In this document: piece by piece, positions 25,376 through 34,496 of the stretch
Layout of the letters: each line of letters starts with the position of its first letter
Numbering within the stretch: position 1 is the first letter of the stretch
Assembly (NCBI GenBank): GCA_021730785.1
Contig: JAKFWF010000070.1
Location: forward strand, 1-46,802
Direction of reading: 5' to 3'
DNA: 46,802 nucleotides
From: Hyphomicrobiaceae bacterium
GTDB lineage: Bacteria; Pseudomonadota; Alphaproteobacteria; Rhizobiales; Hyphomicrobiaceae
Made by a program: the position numbers and the translations under genes
Notes under the pieces: generated by a model
What the model saw: only the letters and a program-made list of their open reading frames with translations
Told to the model about the DNA's origin: nothing
Database searches by the model: none

Positions 25376-25840
25376 TCAATTCTGGTCCTCGGGCAGGCGA
25401 GGGAGCGGATAGAACTCGATGCCCTCGTCCTTCAGAGCGCGTGTTTCTTCCGCCGACGCTTCGCCATAGATGCCGCGCGGCTCGGTTTCCTCGAAGTGGA
25501 TCTTGCGGGCCTCCTCGGCAAACCGCGGGCCGACATTCTCGGCCGTGGCCTCCACTTCGGTTCGCAGCCGGCGCATCAGGGCTCTCAGCTCCGCGTGCGA
25601 GGGCACGTGCTGCGTTGCTTCGACGTTGGCCGCCTTGATGCTGGCGGCGGAAGCGGCCTCGGCCTTTCGGTTGCCCTTGACGCCGACGTTGGGTGCCATG
25701 AGCGCCTTCTCGATCGTCGTGGAGCCGCACTGCGGGCAATCGACCAATCCGCGCCTGGCCTGCTTGTCGAATGCAGCGCTGTTGCCGAACCACGCTTCGA
25801 ACGTGTGCTCGGCCTCGCACTTGAGGGTATAACGGATCAT
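25376..25840 (-). CDS. DUF1178 family protein
   Basis: 154 aa. MIRYTLKCEAEHTFEAWFGNSAAFDKQ and the zinc-ribbon-like CPQCGS, paired with the earlier Cys8, are characteristic of DUF1178. The middle contains the EKALMAPNVG stretch and the end ARKIHFEETEPRGIYGEAS is strongly typical. The function is unknown. Its start overlaps the nitrilase stop by four bases (25837-25840), so it is co-translated with that gene. The pairing nitrilase-DUF1178, with grxC and comF nearby, is a recurrent alphaproteobacterial arrangement. Confidence 0.92.
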   Translation of the reverse strand: MIRYTLKCEAEHTFEAWFGNSAAFDKQARRGLVDCPQCGSTTIEKALMAPNVGVKGNRKAEAASAASIKAANVEATQHVPSHAELRALMRRLRTEVEATAENVGPRFAEEARKIHFEETEPRGIYGEASAEETRALKDEGIEFYPLPRLPEDQN

Positions 25841-26718
25841 GACGCGGCCTTGATCGCCTCGGGTCCAGTCGCATGGACCACACTGAAGGCGCGGTCGTGC
25901 GTGAGGGAGGGTACGCGGCTGCGCGCCTCCTCGATCAGTGAAAGATCGATATCAGCGGTGATGACGCCCGCCGTCGAGCCATCGGCCTCGGCAATGATTT
26001 CGCCCCAGGGCGAGATGATCAGGCTGTGGCCATAGGTCTGGCGGCCGCTTGGATGGGTGCCGGCCTGGGCTGCGGCCATGACGAAGCACTGCGTCTCGAT
26101 GGCGCGAGCCCGCAGCAGGGCATGCCAGTGGGCCTTGCCGGTCGGCACCGTGAAGGCTGCCGGCACCGCGATCAGGGTCGCACCCGCATGGGCGAGCGCC
26201 CGATAGAGTCCGGGAAAGCGCATGTCATAACAGATCGTAATCCCGAGCTTGCCCCAGGGCAGATCAGCGACGACGGCGGTGTCGCCCGGCGCATAGTTGC
26301 GGCTTTCGCGGTACTTTTCGCCGTTCGGCAGGTCGACGTCGAACATGTGGATCTTGTCGTAGCGGGCGGTAACGATGCCCTCGGGCGAGATCAGGAAGGC
26401 GCGATTGGCGACCTTCTCGGCACTTTTCAGGACGCCCATGGAGCCGACGTGCAGCCAGACTGCGAGTTCGCGTGCGAGGCTGCGGAAATGGGCGAGCGCC
26501 GGATTGCCCTCCTCGGGCCGCGTCGCGACGAACAGTTTCGCCCGTTCGCTCTCCATCAGCGTGGTGATTTCCGGTGTCTGGACGTAGACGGCGCCGTCAG
26601 CCGCGGCACTGCGGATCAGCCGGGAGGCTTCAACCAGATTGGCCGCCACATCGGGGCCGCTGGTCATTTGCACGAGGCCGGCGCGGAATTTGGCCGCTGC
26701 TGCTGTTCTTTGCGTCAT
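25837..26718 (-). CDS. Nitrilase-family carbon-nitrogen hydrolase (Nit1/NitA-type)
   Basis: 293 aa. The catalytic triad of the family is visible: Glu50 in VQTPEITTL, Lys122 in RYDKIHMFDVDL and Cys163 in GITICYDMRFPGLYR. DKIHMFDVDLP is characteristic of the Nit1/deaminated-glutathione amidase branch, which hydrolyses the side product of transaminases acting on glutathione. Placement next to a glutaredoxin gene (37 bp upstream) agrees with that role, but remains inference. Downstream, it overlaps the DUF1178 gene by four bases. Confidence 0.92.
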   Translation of the reverse strand: MTQRTAAAAKFRAGLVQMTSGPDVAANLVEASRLIRSAAADGAVYVQTPEITTLMESERAKLFVATRPEEGNPALAHFRSLARELAVWLHVGSMGVLKSAEKVANRAFLISPEGIVTARYDKIHMFDVDLPNGEKYRESRNYAPGDTAVVADLPWGKLGITICYDMRFPGLYRALAHAGATLIAVPAAFTVPTGKAHWHALLRARAIETQCFVMAAAQAGTHPSGRQTYGHSLIISPWGEIIAEADGSTAGVITADIDLSLIEEARSRVPSLTHDRAFSVVHATGPEAIKAAS

Positions 26719-26755
26719 GGGAAATTCCGTTGAATTGCCGCTCGCCGGGCATCGG

Positions 26756-27013
26756 TCAGGCGGTCAGCATGACGTCGAGGCGGCCCTGGTGGTCGAGCGC
26801 ATGGAGATCATCGCAGCCGCCGACATGCTTGGTGCCGATCCAGATTTGCGGCACCGTATTGCGACCGCCCGCCTTGCGGCGCATCTCGTCGCGCAGGGTA
26901 GGCTTGCCGGTGACGTCGATCTCGGTAAACGCTACTTTCTTGCGCTGCAACAGTTGCTTGGCCATGTGGCAGTAGGGGCAGAGTGCCGTGGTGTAGATCG
27001 TGACGGGGGCCAT
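26756..27013 (-). CDS. grxC: Glutaredoxin 3
   Basis: 85 aa from ATG 27013. VTIYTTALCPYCHMAKQLL places the dithiol active site CPYC at residues 12-15. TVPQIWIGTKHVGGCDDLHAL is the conserved cis-Pro and glutathione-binding part. It reduces protein disulfides and mixed disulfides with glutathione. The frame is open far upstream, but only this part has glutaredoxin sequence. It sits between comF and the nitrilase gene on the same strand, the order common in alphaproteobacteria. Confidence 0.96.
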   Translation of the reverse strand: MAPVTIYTTALCPYCHMAKQLLQRKKVAFTEIDVTGKPTLRDEMRRKAGGRNTVPQIWIGTKHVGGCDDLHALDHQGRLDVMLTA

Positions 27014-27114
27014 GGGGCAAGTCCTGAAGCCTAGTCGACAATCGAAAGGCTTAGCGTGAAGATAATCCATGGCGGGCTCCGGGAAAAGGGTAAGCCTGCC
27101 GCAATGTGAACGTT

Positions 27115-27921
27115 TTACGATATTCGCTCGCCGACGTGATCGCCGGTGGCCAGCGCGATGGCAAGCACGTCGACACGGGCGGCGCCCGCGGATTTCAGGG
27201 CTCGCGCGCAGGCATTGACGGTTGCCCCGGTGGTTATCACGTCGTCTACCAGCACGATGTTGCGGGTCTCTACGCGCGCAAGCGCGCGCTCCGGCACGCG
27301 AAATGCCGCTGCCACATTGCGCATGCGCTGGTCGCGCGTCAGGCCGACCTGCTGGGCGGTGCGCTTGACGCGGATCAGCACGGCCGGGTCCCAGGCCATT
27401 TGCCGCTGGCGGGCCAGTTCCTGTGCCAGGATTGCAGCTTGATTGAAGCGCCGCGTGAACAGTCGCAGTCGGTGCAGGGGCACCGGAACCAGCAGGTGCG
27501 CATCGTCGAGGATTTCGGCGCCGGCCGTCGACAGCCATCGTCCCAGCAGCCGCCGCCCATCGTGCCGGTCGGCATACTTCAGGGCATGGATCAGAGCGCG
27601 GGCGGTGCCAGTGAAATGCGCGACCGCGCGTGCCCGGTCATACACCGGCGGATCGGCAGTGGCGGCGGCCGAAATGGTGATCACGCCGATGTCATGGGCT
27701 AACGGCGTGCCGAGCCGGTCACACACGGGCGGCCGAATGAACTCGACGTTACGCCAGCATGTTGCGCAGAGTGTGTCATACCCGATCAGCGGCTTGTGAC
27801 AAGATAGACACACAGGCGGCAGTACAAAATTCGCCAGGCGGCTCCGGCAGCTGCCCAGGCCGGCGCTGGCCTGCGCGAGGCGTGCGCGGATCGTAAGGCC
27901 TGCCGGGTTGGGCGTGGACAT
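27115..27921 (-). CDS. comF: ComF family phosphoribosyltransferase-like protein
   Basis: 268 aa. The N-terminal zinc finger is CLSCHKPLIG...CATC (about residues 38-60). The PRT fold ends with the PRPP-binding signature NIVLVDDVITTGATVNACA. The KYADRHDGRRLLGRWL and LVPVPLHRLRLFTRRFNQA stretches are standard for ComF. In naturally competent species it acts in DNA uptake (with ComFA/DprA-type partners); in most alphaproteobacteria its role is undefined. It is divergent from the large histidine kinase gene, with 308 bp between them. Confidence 0.93.
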   Translation of the reverse strand: MSTPNPAGLTIRARLAQASAGLGSCRSRLANFVLPPVCLSCHKPLIGYDTLCATCWRNVEFIRPPVCDRLGTPLAHDIGVITISAAATADPPVYDRARAVAHFTGTARALIHALKYADRHDGRRLLGRWLSTAGAEILDDAHLLVPVPLHRLRLFTRRFNQAAILAQELARQRQMAWDPAVLIRVKRTAQQVGLTRDQRMRNVAAAFRVPERALARVETRNIVLVDDVITTGATVNACARALKSAGAARVDVLAIALATGDHVGERIS

Positions 27922-28229
27922 GAGTCAGACGTTCCCGATCCGGCGGGCGAGGGACGCAAAGCTCGTGGCACGCCGACGGCGGATGCAACAGCTAGGAGAT
28001 TTCCTAACGCGGACTGCCGCTGCCGCCCGGCGAAATCAATGCGGTATTCGTTTACAAAGTCTCAAGAGCCGTCCTTTCGTGGTTCAATCGATGTTTAATC
28101 AATATCAAGCATAAGAAGGCAGCGGCGTGATGAACCTGCATTGGCAAAGAAAGTGGCGCCGCACGTGCGTCACCACTGCCAATTCCGAAAACTTCCAACT
28201 GCAAATCTCGAAAAAACGACCGCCAAGCG
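27922..28229. other. Intergenic stretch comF / kinase with an upstream Shine-Dalgarno
   Basis: 308 bp between divergent comF and the kinase gene. A good ribosome binding site, AAGAAGG at 28113-28119, precedes GTG 28127 and ATG 28130, which open a small frame to 28372 overlapping the kinase start in another frame. That product has no recognisable domain. The kinase ATG at 28230 has no clear Shine-Dalgarno. The AT-rich run near 28085-28112 is the likely kinase promoter region. Confidence 0.4.
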
Positions 28230-31200
28230 ATGTTCAAACTCAAGAGTTATATTCCCGCGTCGCTCCTGCGCGCACTCCTGCGGGTCTTGGTGGGCGTGCG
28301 TGCATTCATGCCGCATCATGCCCAAGCCCTGTTGGTCGCTGTCATACGCCACCAGCGCATGCTGCGATCTGATCTGTTGTTGCACGACAGATTCTTCTCC
28401 TATCAGACGACCCTTGACGACTTGATGCATAACGAGGTTGTGCGCACGGGCACTGCGGCCGAAGCTTTCCGCGTCATGGCGAAGGCAATCTCTCGCAGCG
28501 TCGGGCTGGATCTCGTCGGGTTTCACTTGCTGAGCGCCGACAAGAAAACGCTGGTCTACAATGAAGTTTATCTGGCCGCGAGTAGTGATTTTTCTATCCC
28601 CTTTGATTCCGCGTGCACAAGGTATGTTGAACTCCTGACGCAGTCGTTTGGCGGTCACGTCATCTCGGTCGATGATACCAGTATCGAAAGCGCGCTCTCG
28701 CCGCTATACTCCGATATTTTCCGCCCCAATGGAATTGTCTCCGCGCTGCATGCGGAGATTATTACCCACGGTCAACTGGTCGGCTTGGTAACCTGCGCGA
28801 ATATCACATCGCAGATCAAATGGACGCAGGAGCACCGGCTGTTTGCCAGCAGCATCTGCAAGCTGGCTGCGCTGGTGGTGGAGCGCCAGGAGCGCGAGCG
28901 ATTGGAGGCGCGGGCTGCCCATTCGGCGAACTTGCTGAAGTTGCAGCATACCATTCTGGCCGACATCGGTCGCCACCAACTGTTTCGCCACGGTTCAGTG
29001 GACGAAGCACTGACGCTTCTGTGTGCGCAGACCGCGAGCTATCCGGTCATCTCGCGCGCCACGATTTATCGCTGCGAACCGGACGGCCAAACTTTGAAGA
29101 CCTTGGCGATGGTCGATCATCGCGACCAGAAGTTCGACTATCTCCGCGTGCGGCGCGTCGTGGAATTCGTTCCCAGTGGCTGCCTGGACGATATGACCGA
29201 ATCGGTCGTAGTTTCCGACCTGCAGGCCGACCCGCGCATCTGCCACGATCGCCGCACATACTCCAAGCTGGACGACCTGCGCAGCGGCATCGATACTCCG
29301 ATCCTGCAAAATGGCCATGTGGTTGGGATCATATGTCTGCGCGCGCGTGGCGAGCCACGTACCTGGTCGCAGGAAGAGATCATGTTTGCCGACGCGCTGG
29401 CGACGTGCGCGTCCTGGGTGTTTGAACGGACGGACCGGCAGAAGGCGGAAGTGCTTGTCACGGCGGCCGCGAATCGATTGAAACTCCAACATAGCATCCT
29501 GAGCGAAATCATGCGCCACGATCGCTTCCGCAACGGCACACTGGCCGAAGCGGTGGCGACTTTGAATAGCCACGCAACGAACTATACGATCATCAGCCGC
29601 TCGGCGGTCTATCGCGAACAGCGCGATGATAATCTGCTCGTGCCGCTTGGACTGCACGACCGACGCACGGATTCGCTGCGCTATGCTGGTGCGGTTCCAG
29701 TGTCGTTCTTTGCTGCGGACGGCAACTTGAACTCCATGACCGAACCAGCCGTCATCACCGATTTAATGACCGACCCGACCATTTCCGCCGATCGGCGCGA
29801 CTATTCGGTCGGCTTCGAACTGCGCGGCGCAATCGACATGCCCATTACCATCAACGGGCAGGTCATCGGCATCTTCTGTTTGCGCACCTGCGGCGAACCG
29901 CATGTCTGGACGCAAGACGAAGTATTGTTCGCCACGTCGCTCGCCAATCTAACTGCGCTGACGTTCGAGCGCCATGAACGCCAGAAGGCCGAGGCCGAAC
30001 TTCGCCAAGCGACTGCGGCTGCCCAATCGGCCAGCAAGGCAAAGTCGCTGTTCCTGGCCAACATGAGTCACGAGATCCGCACGCCCATGAACGGCGTCCT
30101 CGGCATGACCGATCTCCTGGCGCGCACCCCCCTGGACGAGCGCCAGCGCCGTCTGGTCGGTACCATGGGGCAATCGGCGCGAACGTTGCTCTCGATCATC
30201 AACGACATCCTCGATCTCTCCAGCATCGAGGAAGGCAAGCTGCTGCTGGATTCGCACAGCTTCGATCTGACGTCGTGCGTGGAAGATGCAGTGGCGCTGC
30301 TGGCGGAGAGCGCCCAACAGAAGGGCGTCGATCTCACCGTGTATGTCGACGACCGCGCGATCGGCAGCGCCCAGGGCGACAGCGCCCGGTTGCGACAGGT
30401 GCTGCTCAATCTCATCGGCAATGCCATCAAATTCACCGCCAAAGGCGAGATCTCGGTGCGGGTGATGGCGATCGGCGATGACCGCCCCGCCACACGGTTC
30501 CTGTTCGAGATCAGCGACACCGGCATTGGCATCAGCCCCGAGGTGTTGAAGGGGCTGTTCACGCCCTTCACCCAGGCCGACACGTCGATCAGCCGCCGCT
30601 ACGGCGGGACCGGGCTCGGCTTGTCGATTTCAAAGCAGCTGGTCGGCCTCATGGGCAGCCAGATTGCGGTGCGCAGTGAGCCGGGCAAGGGCACGACGGT
30701 CTCCTTCGAACTGCCGTTCGAATTGCACCCAGCGACCGATATCCCGGCTCAGTCGGGCAGTCAGATGCTGAGCGGGCAGCGCATTCTCGTGGTCGACGAC
30801 CGCTCGACCAACCGCGAGATCATCTGCTCGTATCTGGCGGCCTGTGGTGCGCAAGCAGAACCGGCCGATAGTGCGTTGCAGGCCATGGCCCTGCTCGAGA
30901 CGGCAGTGGCCGCCGGCAAGCCGTTTGCCCAGGCGATCATCGACGTGGTGATGCCGGGCACCGACGGACTCGAGTTGTGCCGCCTGATCAAGCGGCGGAC
31001 GGTACTGGCCTCGACTCAATTGCTGCTGTTGTCGTCGCTGTCGTGGTCGCGCGATCTCGGCGATATTCATGCGGCCGGTGCCGTACGGTTGCTGCACAAG
31101 CCGATCCGCCGGCTCGAGCTGATCCAGGTCGTGGCTAGCCTGCTGACGAAGCACGTCGATGCAGCGGTCTGTACCGAAGTGGAGGTGGTCGGCGGCTCCC

Positions 31201-32036
31201 GTGCGCACAAAGCGTTGAACCTCAACATCCTGGTGGCGGAGGACAATCCGGTCAATCAGGTGATCGCGGCCGAATATCTGACGAACCTCGGCTGCACCGC
31301 GACCATTGTCGAAAATGGATTGCAGGCGTTGGCCGCTTGCGAGCGGGCCACGTTCGACGCCATCCTGATGGATTGCCAGATGCCGGAAATGGACGGCCTG
31401 ACCGCAACTCGCGTCATCCGCGAGCAGGAGCGCGAACAGGGCAAGCCGGCACTGCCGATCATCGCGATGACCGCGAACGTATTTGCTGAGGATCGCGAGC
31501 GCTGCGTGGCAGTCGGCATGGACGGCTACATCGGCAAGCCCTTCGGCGAGGCGGCACTGGCGGACGCTCTTGTGAAGTGGGCGCGTCCGGCTGCCAAGAT
31601 CGTGCAGCCAACCCTGCCGTCGAAGTCAGAGGTGGCGAAGGAGGCTGCAGCGATACCGGGATCGGTGTCGCCCGGCATCGAGCCGCCCGCTGCTTCGTTT
31701 GGCGCCCACTCGCTCAAGTCAACGCGGCCGGCACTCCATGCCAAGCTGCTGGCGATCTATCTCGACCACACCCCTGTTCTGCTGGCCGGGCTGACGCGGG
31801 CGCTGCGGCTTGGTGATTTCAACGGCATGAAACTGACTGCCCACAGTCTGAAGTCGAGTAGTGCCAACGTCGATGCGATCGAAGTTTCCAGTCTTTGCGG
31901 TCGACTGGAAACGGCGGCAGAGGCGCAAGATTTCGCGACTTGCGGCCTGCTGGTCGCCGACATCGGCCGTGGCATTGAGGAGTTTGCAGCGCACATGCGC
32001 CGCGCTGAAGTGCGTCTCGCAGTTGCTGCGTCGTAG
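28230..32036 (+). CDS. Soluble hybrid sensor histidine kinase: 3 GAF-like, HisKA, HATPase, 2 receivers, HPt
   Basis: 1268 aa, no clear membrane segment, so cytosolic sensing is likely. GAF-like domains lie at about 65-225, 235-410 and 415-590; the second and third are clearly duplicates ([11 protein letters not shown] / [24 protein letters not shown] / [13 protein letters not shown]). Kinase: H614 in [13 protein letters not shown]-binding [16 protein letters not shown] (about 764) and GGTGLGLSI. Receivers: D905 in IIDVVMPG with VVDD at 854-857, and D1048 in [11 protein letters not shown] with AEDN at about 1003-1006. HPt: H1205 in [14 protein letters not shown]. Phosphate would pass H to D to H to D; no separate response regulator is encoded next door. 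A second HSLKS (H1160) precedes the HPt. ATG 28230 has a poor ribosome site. Confidence 0.93.
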   Translation: MFKLKSYIPASLLRALLRVLVGVRAFMPHHAQALLVAVIRHQRMLRSDLLLHDRFFSYQTTLDDLMHNEVVRTGTAAEAFRVMAKAISRSVGLDLVGFHLLSADKKTLVYNEVYLAASSDFSIPFDSACTRYVELLTQSFGGHVISVDDTSIESALSPLYSDIFRPNGIVSALHAEIITHGQLVGLVTCANITSQIKWTQEHRLFASSICKLAALVVERQERERLEARAAHSANLLKLQHTILADIGRHQLFRHGSVDEALTLLCAQTASYPVISRATIYRCEPDGQTLKTLAMVDHRDQKFDYLRVRRVVEFVPSGCLDDMTESVVVSDLQADPRICHDRRTYSKLDDLRSGIDTPILQNGHVVGIICLRARGEPRTWSQEEIMFADALATCASWVFERTDRQKAEVLVTAAANRLKLQHSILSEIMRHDRFRNGTLAEAVATLNSHATNYTIISRSAVYREQRDDNLLVPLGLHDRRTDSLRYAGAVPVSFFAADGNLNSMTEPAVITDLMTDPTISADRRDYSVGFELRGAIDMPITINGQVIGIFCLRTCGEPHVWTQDEVLFATSLANLTALTFERHERQKAEAELRQATAAAQSASKAKSLFLANMSHEIRTPMNGVLGMTDLLARTPLDERQRRLVGTMGQSARTLLSIINDILDLSSIEEGKLLLDSHSFDLTSCVEDAVALLAESAQQKGVDLTVYVDDRAIGSAQGDSARLRQVLLNLIGNAIKFTAKGEISVRVMAIGDDRPATRFLFEISDTGIGISPEVLKGLFTPFTQADTSISRRYGGTGLGLSISKQLVGLMGSQIAVRSEPGKGTTVSFELPFELHPATDIPAQSGSQMLSGQRILVVDDRSTNREIICSYLAACGAQAEPADSALQAMALLETAVAAGKPFAQAIIDVVMPGTDGLELCRLIKRRTVLASTQLLLLSSLSWSRDLGDIHAAGAVRLLHKPIRRLELIQVVASLLTKHVDAAVCTEVEVVGGSRAHKALNLNILVAEDNPVNQVIAAEYLTNLGCTATIVENGLQALAACERATFDAILMDCQMPEMDGLTATRVIREQEREQGKPALPIIAMTANVFAEDRERCVAVGMDGYIGKPFGEAALADALVKWARPAAKIVQPTLPSKSEVAKEAAAIPGSVSPGIEPPAASFGAHSLKSTRPALHAKLLAIYLDHTPVLLAGLTRALRLGDFNGMKLTAHSLKSSSANVDAIEVSSLCGRLETAAEAQDFATCGLLVADIGRGIEEFAAHMRRAEVRLAVAAS

Positions 32037-32119
32037 CGCGCCTGCCCGGTTGAACGGGGCGCCCGAGCATGCCAGGAAAGCGGTCGGGCGGCCGGATCGA
32101 ACCGCGCCCGAAGGGTGGC

Positions 32120-33034
32120 ATGAGCGAGACACCGCGCATTTTCGATTCCGTTCAGTTGCGCCGCCTACGGGACAGGGCGGCAATGACGGCCGGCAATCAT
32201 GACTTTCTGCTGAAGCGCGTCGCCGAGGACTTCGCCGAGCGTCTGGATGCTGTCCAGCGGCGCTTTGCTGTGGCGCTCGACCTTGGTGCGCACCACGGCG
32301 TCATCGGTCGCCAGCTTGCCGGGCGGGCGGGACTGGCGTCGTTGATCAGCATGGATGCGAGTGCAGCCATGCTGGCCCAGTGCGGCCATCCCAAGGTGCT
32401 GGGCAATCCCGAAGCCCTGCCCTTCGCCGAAAGTCAGTTCGATCTCGTCGTCTCGGGGCTGACCCTACATCTCGTCGACGACCTGCCGGGCGCGCTGCTC
32501 CAGATCCGCCGCATCCTGAAGCCGGACGGGCTGTTTCTCGGCGCGCTGCTGGGGGGCGCGACGCTAACCGAATTGCGCCAGGCCTTCATCGCGGCGGAGA
32601 GTGAGATCGAGGGCGGTGTCAGCCCGCGGGTCGCCCCCTTTGCCGACGTCCGCGATCTGGGCAGTCTGCTGCAACGGGCGGGCTTCGCCATTCCGGTGGT
32701 GGATGCCGACGTGGTGACGGTCGCTTACGCGACGCCGCTGCATCTGATGCGTGAACTCAAGGCCATGGGCGCGTCCAACATGCTGGCCGAACGGCGTCGC
32801 GTGCCCCTGCGGCGGGCGACGTTGCTGCGGGCCGCCGAAATTTATGCGCAGCGCTTCGGCCGGCCCGATGGCCGTGTCACCGCGACGTTCGAGATCATCA
32901 CGCTGACCGGATGGTGCCCGCACGAAAGCCAGCAAAAGCCGCTGCAACCAGGTTCCGCCAAAACCCGGCTCGCCGATGCGCTGGGTGTGCCCGAGCACGG
33001 CACCGGCGAGGCGGCGAAACCGAAGCCCGACTGA
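32120..33034 (+). CDS. SAM-dependent methyltransferase, BioC / NDUFAF5-like
   Basis: 304 aa from ATG 32120, just after AAGGGTGG. IFDSVQLRRLRDRAA at the N-terminus is the hallmark of the NDUFAF5/BioC-like branch in alphaproteobacteria. The class I SAM site is ALDLGAHHGVIGRQL, and ALPFAESQFDLVVSGLTLHLVDDLPGAL includes motifs II-III. NDUFAF5 in mitochondria hydroxylates an arginine of complex I; bacterial homologues are little studied, and a BioC role in biotin synthesis cannot be excluded, though no bio genes are near. The stop TGA abuts the stop of the convergent mutT gene, making the palindrome TGATCA. Confidence 0.85.
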   Translation: MSETPRIFDSVQLRRLRDRAAMTAGNHDFLLKRVAEDFAERLDAVQRRFAVALDLGAHHGVIGRQLAGRAGLASLISMDASAAMLAQCGHPKVLGNPEALPFAESQFDLVVSGLTLHLVDDLPGALLQIRRILKPDGLFLGALLGGATLTELRQAFIAAESEIEGGVSPRVAPFADVRDLGSLLQRAGFAIPVVDADVVTVAYATPLHLMRELKAMGASNMLAERRRVPLRRATLLRAAEIYAQRFGRPDGRVTATFEIITLTGWCPHESQQKPLQPGSAKTRLADALGVPEHGTGEAAKPKPD

Positions 33035-33454
33035 TCATCCCAGCAGATCGTGCAGAAACGGGATCAGCGGCGCGTCGGCCGGCGGCATCGGATAGTCGCG
33101 CAGGCGGGCGGCCCGCACCCAGGCGAGCGACTGGCCTTCGCGCGGGGTGAGGTCGCCCTCCCATGAACGACACAGATAGAGCGGCATCAGCAGGTGGAAC
33201 TTGTCATAGGCATGGCTGGCGAACGTGAACGGCGCGAGGCAGGTCAGGCAGACCTCGATGCCCAGTTCCTCGCGCAGTTCGCGCACCAGCGCCTGCTCTG
33301 GCGTTTCACCGACTTCGACCTTGCCGCCGGGGAATTCCCACAGGCCGGCCATCGACTTGCCCGTCGGGCGCTGGGCCAGCAGGACGCGATTGTCGTGGTC
33401 GACGAGGGCGGCCGCGGCCACCAGGATCGTCGGCAGGCGCGGAGCGCTGGTCAT
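33035..33454 (-). CDS. mutT: 8-oxo-dGTP diphosphatase (Nudix)
   Basis: 139 aa from ATG 33454. The Nudix box is complete: GKVEVGETPEQALVRELREELGI, with the preceding EFPG. The opening PTILVAAAALVDHDNRVLLAQRP and GLWEFPGG are typical of MutT, which removes oxidised guanine nucleotides and prevents A:T to C:G mutations. It is convergent with the methyltransferase gene with directly abutting stops. 33455-33726 upstream is a shared promoter region with the CAP-protein gene; no other feature is seen in it. Confidence 0.93.
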   Translation of the reverse strand: MTSAPRLPTILVAAAALVDHDNRVLLAQRPTGKSMAGLWEFPGGKVEVGETPEQALVRELREELGIEVCLTCLAPFTFASHAYDKFHLLMPLYLCRSWEGDLTPREGQSLAWVRAARLRDYPMPPADAPLIPFLHDLLG

Positions 33455-33726
33455 GGCGGTTGATGTTCCTGGGGCAGGGACTTCGTTCGGCCTTTGCCAG
33501 CCCTCCACAACGAAATCAACACCATGGTTGAGAACGCCACGGCTGTGCCGCCGGCCGGTCAAATTGCGGTCACCGTTGTCCGGCCTTGTGGTGGCCGAGA
33601 ACAGTGGGGGTTGGTTCGTCGCCACGTGGGAGAAACAGTCTCTCGTGCGGCTGCGTTAACGGGCAATTAACTGTAGTGCGCAAAGTTATCCGTGGGTGTG
33701 TGTGACCCGTGGTGGGAGTGTTGTGT

Positions 33727-34389
33727 ATGTATCGCGTCGTGCTGCCAGTCGTAATGGCGTTGCTGCTGTCAGCGTGCAGCGTCGCTTCAAGTTCTCTGTC
33801 GTCGGGCTATGCCAATAACGACACGGCGTCGATTGTGCCGAAGCGAAAGCCGACAATCGCGCTCGGTGGTGAGCCAACAGCAGATCGCAGCGGGGCGGCT
33901 GCCAAGACGCAGGTTGCGGCGCTCGACCAGGCGCCCAAGGGCTCCTACGAGAAAGCGCCGTCCGGCGCGCTCGCCGATCGCGACTATACGCAGACCAAAC
34001 TCGATGCCGAGCGGGCGCGGGATCTCATTAATGCCTATCGCAAGGAAAAGGGCCTGAAGCCCGTGAAGCTCAATTCGGAGCTGTCGAACGCGGCCAAGGG
34101 ACATTCGAAGGACCTCGCCAAATGGGACCGCATTTCCCACTATGGTTCGGACGGTTCCAATCCCTGGGATCGGGTCAAGCGCAGCGGCTTTAATGCACGG
34201 CTTGCCGCCGAGAACGTCGGCACTGGACAGGTGACGATCGACGAGGTGTTCAAGGGCTGGCAGGAAAGCCCCGGCCACAACAAGAATTTGCTGCTGCCGG
34301 ATGCCGAATACATTGGCATTGCGCTCGTGCAGGAGCCCAAGAGCGAATTCAAGACCTTCTGGACCCTGGTGCTCGGCACGCCGATGTAA
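33727..34389 (+). CDS. CAP-domain (SCP/PR1-like) lipoprotein
   Basis: 220 aa from ATG 33727. A lipoprotein signal ends with lipobox LLLSAC (Cys17). A Pro/Ala/Lys-rich linker of about 70 residues follows, then the CAP domain from about residue 100. CAP features are ARDLINAYRKEKGLKPVKLNSELSNAAKGHSKDLAKW, AENVGTG and GWQESPGHNKNLLLP. Bacterial CAP proteins are exported or surface-attached, with unknown substrates. It is probably anchored to the outer or inner membrane on the periplasmic side; which one is not clear. Two tandem hairpin repeats lie just after the stop. Confidence 0.9.
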   Translation: MYRVVLPVVMALLLSACSVASSSLSSGYANNDTASIVPKRKPTIALGGEPTADRSGAAAKTQVAALDQAPKGSYEKAPSGALADRDYTQTKLDAERARDLINAYRKEKGLKPVKLNSELSNAAKGHSKDLAKWDRISHYGSDGSNPWDRVKRSGFNARLAAENVGTGQVTIDEVFKGWQESPGHNKNLLLPDAEYIGIALVQEPKSEFKTFWTLVLGTPM

Positions 34390-34396
34390 TGCTTCG

Positions 34397-34440
34397 GTGG
34401 CAGGCGGCAGGCTCCGCGTAGTGGCGCAGCCTGCCACCAC
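34397..34440. repeat. REP-like hairpin, tandem copy 1
   Basis: 44 bp with GTGGCAGGC at one end and GCCTGCCAC near the other. The core GGCAGGCTCCGCGTAGTGG is a close relative of the hairpin at 8055-8096. It lies between convergent CAP and CitE-like genes. Confidence 0.8.
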
Positions 34441-34452
34441 TACACCTGTGCC

Positions 34453-34496
34453 GTGGCAGGCGGCCGGCTCCGCGTAGCGGAGTCGCCTGCCACCAC
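34453..34496. repeat. REP-like hairpin, tandem copy 2
   Basis: A 44-bp near-copy of the preceding element, 12 bp away in the same orientation. Its core GGCCGGCTCCGCGTAGCGG is closest to the 8055 element. It reaches the last base of the stop codon of the CitE-like gene. The pair can act as a double bidirectional 3' end structure. Confidence 0.8.

Noticed and set aside
27014-27538. Upstream extension of grxC to a 260-residue protein
   Set aside because: The added part overlaps comF on the same strand in another frame and has shadow composition; the glutaredoxin sequence begins at ATG 27013.
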